A stretch of DNA of 64,000 nt from BJGV01 sp965205785 (GCA_965205785.1 OZ242188.1:1984001-2048000), one strand, 5' to 3'. Counted from the stretch's first letter, positions 16,462 to 25,507 are shown. Notes: generated from the sequence alone by a model not told the origin. A program made the numbers and translations.

Positions 16462-17349
16462 ATGTCAATTTTAATTAATGAAAAAACACGCATTATTGTT
16501 CAGGGATTCACAGGCAAGATCGGTACGTTCCATGCAGAAGATATGATTAAATATGGTTCTAATGTAGTAGGAGGCGTGACCCCTGGAAAAGGTGGTCAGA
16601 AACATTTAGACTTACCAGTTTTTAATACGGTAAAAGAGGCAGTAAATAAAGCCGGAGCTGAAGCAAGTATAATTTTTGTTCCACCTGCATTTGCAGCTGA
16701 TTCAATTATGGAGGCTGCTGATGCAGGTATTAAATATTGTGTAGCAATTACTGATGGCATTCCTACCCAGGATATGATGACAGTTAAGAGCTATCTTCGC
16801 CGCTTCCCTAAAGATAAAAGAATGTTATTAACTGGTCCAAATTGTGCTGGTACGATAAGTCCAGGACGTTCAATGTTAGGCATTATGCCGGGTCATATTT
16901 ATATTCAAGGAAATGTAGGAATTATAGGCCGCTCAGGAACTTTAGGTTATGAGGCTGCAGATCAGTTAAGAATGTTAGGTATTGGTATCTCAACATCAGT
17001 TGGTATTGGTGGTGATCCAATTACTGGGAGCTCACATCGCGATATACTAGAAAAATTTGAATCGGATCCTGAAACAAAAGTTGTACTTATGATTGGAGAA
17101 ATTGGTGGACCACAGGAAGTCGAAGCTGGTGTCTTTTCTAAGAATTATTTAAGCAAACCATTAATTGCATATATAGCTGGCTTAACTGCACCTGAAGGAA
17201 AGCGTATGGGACATGCAGGAGCAATTATTTCTTCTGCTGGGGAAAGTGCCGCTGAAAAGGTTGCCTTATTAAAAGATCTGGGTGTCACTATCAGTTCAAC
17301 ACCCTCTGATATGGGTAAAACGGTTTCCGAAGTACTCGCAAAAATTTAA
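16462..17349 (+). CDS. mtkB: Malate-CoA ligase alpha subunit
   Basis: A 295-residue SucD-family subunit with an N-terminal CoA-binding Rossmann domain (IIVQGFTGKIGTFHAEDM, VVGGVTPGKGG) and the phospho-histidine loop GHAGAIIS near residue 251. The substrate loop GRSGTLGYEA is present. Together with the beta subunit it forms malyl-CoA from malate, CoA and ATP. A succinyl-CoA synthetase function cannot be excluded from sequence alone, but the coupling to mcl favours malate. A GAGGAAAGAC ribosome site lies before the ATG. Confidence 0.85.
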   Translation: MSILINEKTRIIVQGFTGKIGTFHAEDMIKYGSNVVGGVTPGKGGQKHLDLPVFNTVKEAVNKAGAEASIIFVPPAFAADSIMEAADAGIKYCVAITDGIPTQDMMTVKSYLRRFPKDKRMLLTGPNCAGTISPGRSMLGIMPGHIYIQGNVGIIGRSGTLGYEAADQLRMLGIGISTSVGIGGDPITGSSHRDILEKFESDPETKVVLMIGEIGGPQEVEAGVFSKNYLSKPLIAYIAGLTAPEGKRMGHAGAIISSAGESAAEKVALLKDLGVTISSTPSDMGKTVSEVLAKI

Positions 17350-17619
17350 GTAAATACTAACTTATAATTCCCTTCCCTTTCAATTTATTGATCTAACTCA
17401 GATTCTTTTGTTTAATTTGTAATTAAATTCAGTTCTATAGAATTTTTTCTTGTTACAGTGATATAAATGTCTTACAGATAACTTCGTAGCATCAGATTGT
17501 TAACTGTATAGTGCATTGTTTAATACAGTATTGATGCTTATTTATATATATGGCAAGATGAATAGACTTATATCTAAATACTAAATTTCATTAGTAATTC
17601 TCTAATTGGAATTAAAGCT

Positions 17620-18015
17620 ATGGCATTTGGGTGGATTACAGCATTAAAGATTATTCCCTGGAAGGATGTACTAGAGAATGCTCCGCACATTGTTAAGGCA
17701 GCAAAGAACCTCTATGCTGGCACAAAAAAAGATACTTCTTTTTCATCAGAGGATTCAGATTCAGCAGCCTTTACTTCCGATAGTGAGAATACTGAAAGCC
17801 TAGACAATCGCATTAATAGAATTGAAGAAAAGGTACTAGAATTAAATGATGAGCAAGATTCATCCATAGAGTTAATCAGATCTCTTGCGAAGCAAAATGT
17901 ACGAATTGTTGAAGCAATTGAAGTTCTTCGTGTCCGCTCAAAAATATTACTTTTTACATGTATTTTATTTGGCAGTATCTCAGTAGGTCTAATTTTGTTA
18001 TTAATATTGAAATAA
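17620..18015 (+). CDS. Tail-anchored coiled-coil protein, uncharacterised
   Basis: A 131-residue protein. The N-terminal amphipathic block MAFGWITALKIIPWKDVLEN is followed by an acidic, Ser-rich linker (about 45-65). Then comes a predicted coiled coil (about 68-108, RINRIEEKVLELNDEQDSS). One C-terminal membrane helix (about 109-131) ends within one residue of the terminus. The topology is that of a tail-anchored inner-membrane protein with most of the chain in the cytoplasm. I recall similar hypothetical proteins in betaproteobacteria but no assigned function. It ends 2 bp from the convergent ovoB stop. Confidence 0.7.
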   Translation: MAFGWITALKIIPWKDVLENAPHIVKAAKNLYAGTKKDTSFSSEDSDSAAFTSDSENTESLDNRINRIEEKVLELNDEQDSSIELIRSLAKQNVRIVEAIEVLRVRSKILLFTCILFGSISVGLILLLILK

Positions 18016-18017
18016 TA

Positions 18018-19211
18018 TTATTTACTTACTTTTCTGATATTCTCCAAGGCTGTAGCGATAATATGACGAGGCGTTCCTATATTCATCCGCATAAAGCCCT
18101 CTCCCCCTTCTCCAAATAGAGTACCAGGGCTCATCCCTACACCTGCTTCATTTATGAAAAAATGTTTAAGTTGTGTGTCACTCATATTTAGTTCACGACA
18201 ATCAAGCCAGAGAAGATATGTTCCCTCTGGTTTAATAAGATGAATTTTTGGAAGATACTTTATCAAATATTTCTCTACAAAATCTCTTGTATCCTGTAAA
18301 TAAGCCAGCAATCTAGACAACCAAAGCTTACCTTCTCGATAAGCAGCTTCAAAGGCTACAATACTAAAAGGATTAGATGCACTTATGTGCAGCAACTCAA
18401 ATGCTTCCAAAACTAAAGCACGATTTTTTTTATCGGGTATGATTAGTGCAGAAAGATTTAGTCCAGGAATATTGAATGTTTTACTGGGTGCAACAGCAGT
18501 AATTACATTGCTCGAGTCTTTAGCTAATGCTGCAAGTATCTGATGTTTGCTTTCAGAAAAAACTAGATCAGCATGAATTTCATCTGAGAATATGATTAAA
18601 TTGTATTTTTTAGCAATTTGGATGATATTTTCTAACTCTATTTTATCCCATACTCGGCCTACAGGGTTATGTGGCGAACAAAGAAACAATATCCTTGCCT
18701 TTTCTGCACATTTTTCTAAATGGTCAAAATCTATTGTATACCGATTATTTTCAATCTGTAGAGGATTCAGAACCAGATTTCTACCAGTACTTGTGACCGC
18801 AGAAAAAAAAGGAAAGTATACAGGTGGTTGAACGATTATCGATTCACCAGGCTCTGAAAATGCCATAGCTGCTGCATGCAATGAAGGTACTACACCAGGA
18901 CACATTACAATCCAGTCCCGTTGAACTTTGTGCCAACCATGATGTTGTCCTAACCACTCTGCCAAAGATTCATATAAGCTATCTGGATATATGGTGTAGC
19001 CATATATCGGATGAATTGCACGTTCGGAAAGAGCCTTAGTAATAGCAAGAGGTGCAGCAAAATCCATATCGGCGACCCATAGTGGTATAACATCAGTATT
19101 ACCAAACATACCCTGTCGCCCATCATATTTCAGACTTGAAGATTTAATACGATTAATCTCAAGATCAAAATTAAAACCATAATCGTGTGGAAACACTTGA
19201 CGGTTATTCAA
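18018..19211 (-). CDS. ovoB: PLP-dependent C-S lyase of ovothiol synthesis (OvoB-like, MalY/PatB family)
   Basis: A 397-residue fold-type I PLP enzyme of the MalY/PatB group. The Schiff-base Lys lies in VAPSKTFNIPGLN, the Asn contact in CSPHNPVGRVW, and Asp/Tyr contacts in IIFSDEIHADLV. OvoB cleaves the cysteine-histidine sulfoxide made by OvoA to release 5-thiohistidine. Its ATG overlaps the ovoA stop by 4 bp, so the two are translationally coupled, and that context is the reason for choosing OvoB over cystathionine beta-lyase. It converges on the tail-anchored protein gene. Confidence 0.82.
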   Translation of the reverse strand: MNNRQVFPHDYGFNFDLEINRIKSSSLKYDGRQGMFGNTDVIPLWVADMDFAAPLAITKALSERAIHPIYGYTIYPDSLYESLAEWLGQHHGWHKVQRDWIVMCPGVVPSLHAAAMAFSEPGESIIVQPPVYFPFFSAVTSTGRNLVLNPLQIENNRYTIDFDHLEKCAEKARILFLCSPHNPVGRVWDKIELENIIQIAKKYNLIIFSDEIHADLVFSESKHQILAALAKDSSNVITAVAPSKTFNIPGLNLSALIIPDKKNRALVLEAFELLHISASNPFSIVAFEAAYREGKLWLSRLLAYLQDTRDFVEKYLIKYLPKIHLIKPEGTYLLWLDCRELNMSDTQLKHFFINEAGVGMSPGTLFGEGGEGFMRMNIGTPRHIIATALENIRKVSK

Positions 19212-21319
19212 TCAATTTTCTCCCAAATTGTTACCTCTGACAGAGAATGTTGAAATTTACGACGAGTCTCACGAATGATAAAAGGTACTGCTTGTGGGCC
19301 TTGAATTAATTTAAAATGGTTATTAAGAATTTCTTTTAGCCCATCTAGAGTACTAAAATTTTCACCATCTTTCTTAAATCCACCAATCCATTCTTCTTTC
19401 TTTGTATGCTCTTCCAACCATGTGTATGGGGAAGTAATCATAAGTAACCCACCCTTGACAATGCGTTTATGTATGGTTGTTAAAAGCTTAGATGGTTCGT
19501 AAAGGCGGTCAATTAAATTTGCAGCAAGGATTAAATCATAACCAGTACAGTTAGGTTTTAGGTTACAGGCATCACCTTGGTAGAATTCAACTTTATGTTT
19601 AATAGCATCAAATCCAAGGTTAGTTAGTGTACATTCTTTATAAGAAACAAGATCGCCCTCATCTGTAAGGGTATAACGTAAGATTCCAGTTTCTGCTAAT
19701 TGGACACCCTGTCCTATAAAACGAGTAGAAAAATCGATGCCTGTAACGTGATCAAAATGTTGCGCTAATTCAAAAGTAGAGCGACCTGATGCACAACCAA
19801 GATCAAGAGCCTTGTGCGCTGGTTTATCACCCATAACTTCAATAGCTATTTTAGCTAGTTCTACAGGAAAATTAGGCACTCCAAAATATGTATCTCCATA
19901 ATGAAATTCGGCATACTCTGTAAGTAGTTTATCCGTTTCATAGTGAGATCCTTGCTGGATAGCAGGTGCTTTAGCAGCTACATACCTAAATCCAGCATGT
20001 TGAAAGAAATGTCGGCGAAAAGCGTAGCGAGCACTCTTTAATGATTCGTCACCACATGAAATCCAGGATCCGCCTTTAATAAGATTATGGCGGCCATCAA
20101 ATGTAGGAGTTGTAAAGTCGTCATAAAGAGGATGAACCTTGAATCCTTCAAATGGATATATTGGTGTTTCGGTCCATTGCCAAACATTTCCAACAATATC
20201 GAAAAATTCACCATGTTTAAATTCCGTGACAGGACAACTTGAAGCATAATGATCTAGATGAATATTAGCTGCTGCTTGTTTGTTATGGGGAACTTCGGAT
20301 AATTCTGCCAAATTATATAAGTGATACCATTCATCTTCTGTAGGTAGCCTAATTGGCTGACCAGATACTTTTGTTTTCCAGTTGCAAAAAGCCTTAGCCT
20401 CATGACAATTAACTTCAACCGGCCAGTCCCATGGCATAGGAACCTCTTCAGTCATTAAACGTAGCTTCCACTCGTTATCAGTCTTAATCCAGAAAGTCGG
20501 ATGTTCTGCACAGGCATGTTTTTGCCATGCAAGACCCTCCTCTTCCCAAAAATTTTCTGATTTATAGCCATCCGCTTTTACAAAATCTAAAAACTCCTGA
20601 TTACTTACTAAATACCGACTGGCCTGGAAAGCTTGAATTTCTGCCCCATGATATCCAAATTCGTTATCCCATCCATAAGCAGGGTCACTATCATTTTTTC
20701 CAATTTCGACCCTACCGGCAGAAACATTGATTAGTTCATTTGAAGGAGTTTGACCTGATTTACGACATGGCTCCCAGCTAGAGTGAGGTTTAACGTATTT
20801 AATTTTATGTTGCCTAATTAAAACAGATGAAGTTTCCAAATGAATTAGTTCATGTTCAATTCCCATTAGCACAATCCACCATGGATTATCCCAATTTATA
20901 GGAAGAGTTAATTCTGTTTTATGAAGCAGTTGATCAACGATATTGCGCATTTCTTTCCGATAAGAACGCACTTCATCAATAGTTGGCCAGTCATAATCTG
21001 ACAAAGTAAGATCATCCCAGCTCATCTCATCTACACCAACCGCAAACATAGATTCCATTTTAGGGTTAATTCGTTCTTTAACTAAGCCTGAAATTATTAG
21101 TTTATTAATAAAAAAGGTTGATGTATGTCCAAGGTAAAATATTAGTGGGTGACGTAGTGGGATTGATTTTTGAAAATAAGCTTCTTCGCCATGTAAAGTC
21201 TCAAAAAGTAACTCAGTTCGATCAAGAGTTGCATGAAAATATTCACGTATTTCTCTCTTTTTATCTGCGGTATCGCCACCTGAAAGTAAAGGAGTTCTGT
21301 TGAATAGTCGTTGGGTCAT
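19208..21319 (-). CDS. ovoA: 5-histidylcysteine sulfoxide synthase / mercaptohistidine methyltransferase OvoA
   Basis: A 703-residue three-part enzyme for ovothiol A synthesis. The N-terminal DinB-like domain carries the iron-binding H156-x3-H160-x-E162 motif (EHELIHLET). The middle formylglycine-enzyme-like domain (about 190-460) includes IRLPTEDEWYHLYNL, GNVWQWTETPIYPF and LIKGGSWISCGD. The C-terminal SAM methyltransferase (about 480-703) starts KALDLGCASGRSTFEL. The fused methyltransferase distinguishes OvoA from most EgtB proteins. No Shine-Dalgarno sequence precedes the ATG; instead a TTTAA/TTAAA repeat tract sits directly upstream. Confidence 0.93.
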   Translation of the reverse strand: MTQRLFNRTPLLSGGDTADKKREIREYFHATLDRTELLFETLHGEEAYFQKSIPLRHPLIFYLGHTSTFFINKLIISGLVKERINPKMESMFAVGVDEMSWDDLTLSDYDWPTIDEVRSYRKEMRNIVDQLLHKTELTLPINWDNPWWIVLMGIEHELIHLETSSVLIRQHKIKYVKPHSSWEPCRKSGQTPSNELINVSAGRVEIGKNDSDPAYGWDNEFGYHGAEIQAFQASRYLVSNQEFLDFVKADGYKSENFWEEEGLAWQKHACAEHPTFWIKTDNEWKLRLMTEEVPMPWDWPVEVNCHEAKAFCNWKTKVSGQPIRLPTEDEWYHLYNLAELSEVPHNKQAAANIHLDHYASSCPVTEFKHGEFFDIVGNVWQWTETPIYPFEGFKVHPLYDDFTTPTFDGRHNLIKGGSWISCGDESLKSARYAFRRHFFQHAGFRYVAAKAPAIQQGSHYETDKLLTEYAEFHYGDTYFGVPNFPVELAKIAIEVMGDKPAHKALDLGCASGRSTFELAQHFDHVTGIDFSTRFIGQGVQLAETGILRYTLTDEGDLVSYKECTLTNLGFDAIKHKVEFYQGDACNLKPNCTGYDLILAANLIDRLYEPSKLLTTIHKRIVKGGLLMITSPYTWLEEHTKKEEWIGGFKKDGENFSTLDGLKEILNNHFKLIQGPQAVPFIIRETRRKFQHSLSEVTIWEKID

Positions 21320-21343
21320 ATAATTTAATTTAATTTAATTTAA
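21320..21343. repeat. Pentanucleotide repeat tract before ovoA
   Basis: TAATT/TTTAA units repeat about 4.6 times in an uninterrupted run ending one base before the ovoA start codon. It occupies the place where the ribosome site should be. Slipped-strand changes in copy number would alter that region without touching the coding frame. Confidence 0.85.
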
Positions 21344-21691
21344 AGAGTTTTGGAAACAGTAAGTAAGTATGTATTATATCTTTTCATATAGTCAAAGCTA
21401 AGCTTTCAATTCTATTTTTTAATATACGAATGCTTAATTATTATTAAATTTGGACTAACTGATGCTCTATAAAAGCTTTATGAAATACCCAAGGTAAAGA
21501 ATAATACATATATTACATATCTAAGACATAGAAGATAATTGACATAGAGTAATTAATAGAAGCATCTTAAATTGTTGTGCATGATTATTAATAAGTGCAA
21601 CCTTTTCTAAGAAAATAAACATTATCAGATTGAAGATTATCAAGATATTACAAATATGAGTAGCTGATAATTAAAAGGAAGAAAATAGTTA
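21344..21691. other. AT-rich divergent intergenic region
   Basis: About 350 bp between ovoA and a lipoprotein gene. It should contain both promoters. I see no RNA gene or strong repeat apart from the tract at its left edge. Confidence 0.4.
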
Positions 21692-22180
21692 ATGTGTAAT
21701 AAGTCTAATCTATCAATACTGAAGATACTACTGTGGATGAATGTATTTATCTTATCTTTATCAGCATGCCAGTCAACGAATATTATTAGTACTATTGGTG
21801 GAAATAATACTGGATCTGATACTAGCCCTCAATTTGGAAAAAAAGTTGTTAGCCCATTTAATGCTATTACTGGGAAAATGACTAATTTATATGCGAAGAG
21901 CTCGCTAAAAGACTACATTGGAGACCTTGATAAAAAGAATTTAGCTTTAGCTATTCAGAAAGCTGCAGATACAGATCAGCCTCAAGAGTTTAAAAATCAA
22001 GACAGTGGCGTAAAAGGTAAAGCAGAAGTTATTAATTCCAGAACTTTATCTACCCAGGAAACAGATAAACAAGATGGCGTTCGGAAATGTAAAACAATCA
22101 GGCAATCTATTATATTAAAAGATAAAAGAGAAATTATTGAAAGCGTTGTATTATGTAAAGGTCCTGATGGATGGGGATAG
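21692..22180 (+). CDS. Surface-antigen-like outer-membrane lipoprotein, hypothetical
   Basis: A 162-residue protein with a lipoprotein signal: basic start, hydrophobic stretch to about residue 25, and lipobox LSAC with Cys26. The C-terminal part, about 80-160, has LALAIQKAADTDQPQEFKN and a strand-rich end containing CKTIRQSIILKDKREI and VVLCKGPDGWG. This resembles the 17-kDa surface antigen / RT0821 family, in which a glycine-zipper is often present; no clear zipper is seen here. The AAAAGGAAG ribosome site supports the start. Confidence 0.6.
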   Translation: MCNKSNLSILKILLWMNVFILSLSACQSTNIISTIGGNNTGSDTSPQFGKKVVSPFNAITGKMTNLYAKSSLKDYIGDLDKKNLALAIQKAADTDQPQEFKNQDSGVKGKAEVINSRTLSTQETDKQDGVRKCKTIRQSIILKDKREIIESVVLCKGPDGWG

Positions 22181-22190
22181 AGAATAGTTT

Positions 22191-22415
22191 TTATAGTGAA
22201 GACAAGCGGTAATGCTCTTTACTACAAAAAAATTTGTCGTCTTTTATTACACTCTCACTTCTTGGCAAATGTAAGCCACAATAATCGCAACACACCATAT
22301 CTTCACTTTTAGTAGAAGATAAATCATTATTATCATCTATATTTTTACGGATAAATCTTCTTAGTATCCAAAAAATCAGTACAGCAATAATGGCAAAAAA
22401 CAGTAATCTACTCAA
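22191..22415 (-). CDS. PP0621-family small membrane protein with zinc ribbon
   Basis: A 74-residue protein with one N-terminal membrane helix (about 3-18) followed by basic residues and an acidic linker. A C-terminal treble-clef-like C-C-x2-C...C motif (VCCDYCGLHLPRSE and FFCSKEHY) completes it. This matches the PP0621 family of conserved hypotheticals common in beta- and gammaproteobacteria. The function is unknown. It converges on the lipoprotein gene 10 bp away. Confidence 0.7.
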   Translation of the reverse strand: MSRLLFFAIIAVLIFWILRRFIRKNIDDNNDLSSTKSEDMVCCDYCGLHLPRSESVIKDDKFFCSKEHYRLSSL

Positions 22416-22628
22416 GAAAAAGTCTCCTGTTTAGGCTTAAAGCTATAGTTATAGTCCCGTATTTAAATTTATTATTTAACAAATAATAAGCAAACTATTT
22501 AACATCTTTATTATAAAGCAGATACCTAACCAATTTATCATTAATAGAGTTTAATATAGGTGTATATAATACCTATCTGCAAGATAACTCCTATTTATTA
22601 TATTTAAAGTATATACAAGGGAAATTTT

Positions 22629-23555
22629 ATGGACAACTGCACGAAGTTGGAAAGGATAGTTTCAGATAGATTCTTTTTAGATATAAGAGCTTCATTGAGA
22701 AAATGTAATAGTAATCTATCTTTATTAATTCTTGTTATCCTAACGTTAAGTTTAATTATTTATTCGACAAATTCACAAGCAAATATTGATGATAGCTTGG
22801 TACAAGCTGCTTATACAGGAAAACTTAAAAAGGTTCGTTCTTTAATTACAAAGGGAATTGATATCAATCAAACGGACAGTAAGGGGAAGACTGCCCTGAT
22901 GGCTTCTTCAGCTCAGGGGCACTTAGATATTGTAAAAATTTTGTTGTCCCAAGGTGCAAATATCAATTTTCAGCCACAAAAAGGCCTTACATCTCTAATG
23001 TTAGCCTCTTTAAAAGGACATAATAATATAGTTAATGTTTTACTTAAAAAAGGGGCGGATGTTAATTATAAAGCAAGAGGAAGTTTCACAGCTTTGACTT
23101 TTGCTTCTTTACATGGACATAAAGAAATTGTAAATGCTATTCTAATCAATGGAGCAAAGGTTGATCATCAGGCGAGGGATAACTGGACAGCTCTATTATA
23201 TGCATCTCAGGGTGGACATGGAGATGTTGTAGAGATTCTTCTCAGTAATGGTGCAGATATAAATCATCAAACTAAAAAAGATACAATGACAGCTCTTGTA
23301 TTGGCAACTAAGAATGGTCATGGTGAGATTGTTAAAACTTTACTGGCTAAGGGAGCAAATATTGATCACCAAACAAAAAAAGGCTATACAGCTTTGATGA
23401 AAGCATCTCAGTATGGATATACGGATATTGTTCTGACTCTGATGGATAAGGGAGCGAATCTGAAACTTAAAAATAATCGTGGCTTAACAGCTGAAAAGCT
23501 CTCTAGGAAACAACATATCCAGGCAATGTTAAATGCAGCTGGTGCAACAAAATAG
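22629..23555 (+). CDS. Membrane-anchored ankyrin-repeat protein
   Basis: A 308-residue protein. A cytoplasmic N-terminus of about 28 residues precedes a single hydrophobic segment (about 29-46, LLILVILTLSLIIY). The rest is six to seven ankyrin repeats of about 33 residues (about 55-295), each with GxTALMxAxxxGHxxIVxxLLxxGA. The repeats include D-x-TALMASSAQGHLDIV and GYTALMKASQYGYTDIV. Periplasmic protein-protein interaction is the only safe prediction. GGGAAATTTT before ATG gives a plausible ribosome site. It stands alone. Confidence 0.85.
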   Translation: MDNCTKLERIVSDRFFLDIRASLRKCNSNLSLLILVILTLSLIIYSTNSQANIDDSLVQAAYTGKLKKVRSLITKGIDINQTDSKGKTALMASSAQGHLDIVKILLSQGANINFQPQKGLTSLMLASLKGHNNIVNVLLKKGADVNYKARGSFTALTFASLHGHKEIVNAILINGAKVDHQARDNWTALLYASQGGHGDVVEILLSNGADINHQTKKDTMTALVLATKNGHGEIVKTLLAKGANIDHQTKKGYTALMKASQYGYTDIVLTLMDKGANLKLKNNRGLTAEKLSRKQHIQAMLNAAGATK

Positions 23556-23575
23556 ACCCAAATATATCAAATTGT

Positions 23576-23649
23576 TCGGAGTGAGAGAATTCGAACCTCC
23601 GGCTCCTGCGCCCCAAACGCAGTACTCTACCAGGCTGAACCACACGCCG
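23576..23649 (-). tRNA. tRNA-Pro (TGG)
   Basis: A 74-nt cloverleaf without encoded CCA. The anticodon stem CTGCG-TTTGGGG-CGCAG is perfect and the anticodon is TGG. The T-loop is TTCGAAT and the D-loop contains GG. Oddities are a C4-U69 mismatch in the acceptor stem, a G53-U61 pair closing the T-loop, and two G-U pairs in the D-stem. It is probably functional but weaker than the usual proteobacterial gene. Confidence 0.85.
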
Positions 23650-23689
23650 AAAAATAATTAAGAAATAACTGTTTTATGCAGGGGATATG

Positions 23690-24661
23690 CTAATAATTTC
23701 GTGCTACTGCAAATGTAGCTAATTGAAGTAAGCACTTTTTGTAATTGGAGTCTGGAAGTCTTGAAATTGCTTCAGTTGCCATACAAGATTCGGCTTCTGC
23801 CTTTTTTCTGGCGTAACCTAATGCATCTGTTTCATGAATTACTTGCAAGACTGCTTCCAACACCCCTTCCCCTCCTCCATTCAGGATAGCTCCACTTACG
23901 GTTTCAGCCTGTTTCTTGGAGCCGATTTTCATAGCATGAATAAGTGGTAAAGTAGGTTTGCCTTCAGCAAGATCATCACCCAAATTCTTGCCTGTATCAT
24001 GGTAATCTCCGGAATAATCCAACATATCATCTGTTAGCTGAAATGCTGTGCCAAGATGCATACCATAAGCAGCTATTGACTCTTCTTCTTCTGGCGTCAC
24101 ATTACAAAGAATTGCACCCAGTCGGGTTGCTGCTTCAAATAATTTCGCAGTTTTATAGCGAATTACCTGCAAATAATTCTCCTCATTTACATCAGGATTA
24201 CGACAGTTTAATAGTTGTAATACTTCACCCTCGGCAATTGTGTTAGTAGCATCAGCCAACACCTGCATAATACGCATATTATCAACCTCAACCATCATCT
24301 GAAACGCCCTGGAATAAAGGAAGTCTCCTACTAAGACGCTGGCCGCATTTCCAAACAAAGCATTAGCTGTAGCTTTACTTCTTCTTAGTTCTGATGCATC
24401 TACTACATCGTCATGAAGCAGTGTTGCTGTGTGAATAAATTCAATAATTGCAGCAAGATTATGATGATATTTTCCGGTATAACCAAATGCACCAGATGAA
24501 AGAATTACTAATGCAGGTCGCAAACGTTTGCCACCACTATTAATAATATATTCTCCCACCTGGCGAACCAGCACCACATCAGAGTGAAGTTTTACCCGGA
24601 TAACCTCATCCATGGCCTCCATATCTGGACCAATAAGTTTTTTTATATGATCAATTGACAA
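23690..24661 (-). CDS. ispB: All-trans octaprenyl diphosphate synthase
   Basis: A 323-residue long-chain trans-prenyltransferase that makes the ubiquinone side chain. It has both aspartate-rich motifs, LLHDDVVDAS (first) and LTDDMLDYSGD (second). GGKRLRPALVILS is at about 44-56. The chain-length-setting position upstream of the first motif is small/hydrophobic, consistent with C40. It is divergent from rplU, the conserved ispB/rplU arrangement of proteobacteria. A tRNA-Pro follows. Confidence 0.93.
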   Translation of the reverse strand: MSIDHIKKLIGPDMEAMDEVIRVKLHSDVVLVRQVGEYIINSGGKRLRPALVILSSGAFGYTGKYHHNLAAIIEFIHTATLLHDDVVDASELRRSKATANALFGNAASVLVGDFLYSRAFQMMVEVDNMRIMQVLADATNTIAEGEVLQLLNCRNPDVNEENYLQVIRYKTAKLFEAATRLGAILCNVTPEEEESIAAYGMHLGTAFQLTDDMLDYSGDYHDTGKNLGDDLAEGKPTLPLIHAMKIGSKKQAETVSGAILNGGGEGVLEAVLQVIHETDALGYARKKAEAESCMATEAISRLPDSNYKKCLLQLATFAVARNY

Positions 24662-24835
24662 AATAACCTCTGCAATAATATTGGTATGGTAGAAACGTCA
24701 TCATCAACGTGTCAAGTTTCATAGCTTAGATATATTAATATATTCAATGTAAATTTATATAAGACATACCTTTGACCAAGTAAGTACAGCTCTGTATAAT
24801 CTGCGGTTTCATTGAAGTAACTCATGGAGTTTGAC

Positions 24836-25147
24836 ATGTATGCGGTCATAAAAACCGGCGGGAAACAGTATCGGGTTGAAGCTGGTGAAAAAATCAGAAT
24901 AGAACAGATATTAGCAGAAATTGGTAGTGAACTTGTAATAGATCAGGTTTTAATGATTACTGATGGTGATAATATTTCCATGGGGAAGCCTTTGGTGAAT
25001 GGTGCTACAGTTAAGGCAACCGTACTAGGACAAGGCCGGCATGACAAGGTACGTATTTTCAAAATGAGACGAAGGAAGCACTACCAAAAGCATCAGGGAC
25101 ACCGGCAAAATTATACTGAGATTCAGATCACCGGCATTTCCGCATAA
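24836..25147 (+). CDS. rplU: 50S ribosomal protein L21
   Basis: A 103-residue ribosomal protein starting MYAVIKTGGKQYRVEAGE. I use the ATG at 24836 instead of the one at 24824: it gives the standard length and has GGAG at a normal distance. The C-terminal signature KMRRRKHYQKHQGHRQ binds 23S rRNA. It is the first gene of the rplU-rpmA pair. Confidence 0.97.
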   Translation: MYAVIKTGGKQYRVEAGEKIRIEQILAEIGSELVIDQVLMITDGDNISMGKPLVNGATVKATVLGQGRHDKVRIFKMRRRKHYQKHQGHRQNYTEIQITGISA

Positions 25148-25162
25148 AGGGAGTATCAGACT

Positions 25163-25420
25163 ATGGCACATAAAAAAGCAGGCGGAAGTTCCAGGAATGG
25201 CCGTGACTCAAATTCAAAGCGACTTGGCGTAAAAAGATATGGCGGACAATTAATTTCTGCGGGTAGTATTATAGTGCGTCAGCGAGGAACACAGGTTCAC
25301 CCTGGTGATAACGTTGGAATGGGTAGAGATCATACTTTATTTGCTAAGATTAATGGAATGGTTACTTTTAGTATAAAGGGAGCAGCGAAACGAAAAACAG
25401 TTAGTATAACTCCCGCTTAG
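25163..25420 (+). CDS. rpmA: 50S ribosomal protein L27
   Basis: An 85-residue protein, MAHKKAGGSSRNGRDSNSKR, whose N-terminal tail reaches the peptidyl-transferase centre. The central LGVKRYGGQLISAGSIIVRQRGT is typical. A 15-bp gap follows rplU and an intrinsic terminator lies 22 bp after the stop. It starts with the mature-type N-terminus and needs no Prp cleavage. Confidence 0.98.
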   Translation: MAHKKAGGSSRNGRDSNSKRLGVKRYGGQLISAGSIIVRQRGTQVHPGDNVGMGRDHTLFAKINGMVTFSIKGAAKRKTVSITPA

Positions 25421-25441
25421 ACTTAGTTAATTTATGTAGAT

Positions 25442-25473
25442 AAAGCCCTGACTAATTAGTTAGGGCTTTTTTA
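25442..25473 (+). terminator. Intrinsic terminator after rpmA
   Basis: AAGCCCTGAC-TAATTA-GTTAGGGCTT forms a 10-bp stem with one G-T pair. It is followed by TTTTT, a standard Rho-independent terminator separating rplU-rpmA from obgE. Confidence 0.92.
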
Positions 25474-25507
25474 TTGGTAAAAACTAAACAAAATAATTTA
25501 TTATCTT

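Noticed and set aside
19208..21319. EgtB (ergothioneine synthesis)
   Set aside because: The fused C-terminal methyltransferase, together with the coupled PLP lyase, fits OvoA; no EgtD gene is adjacent.
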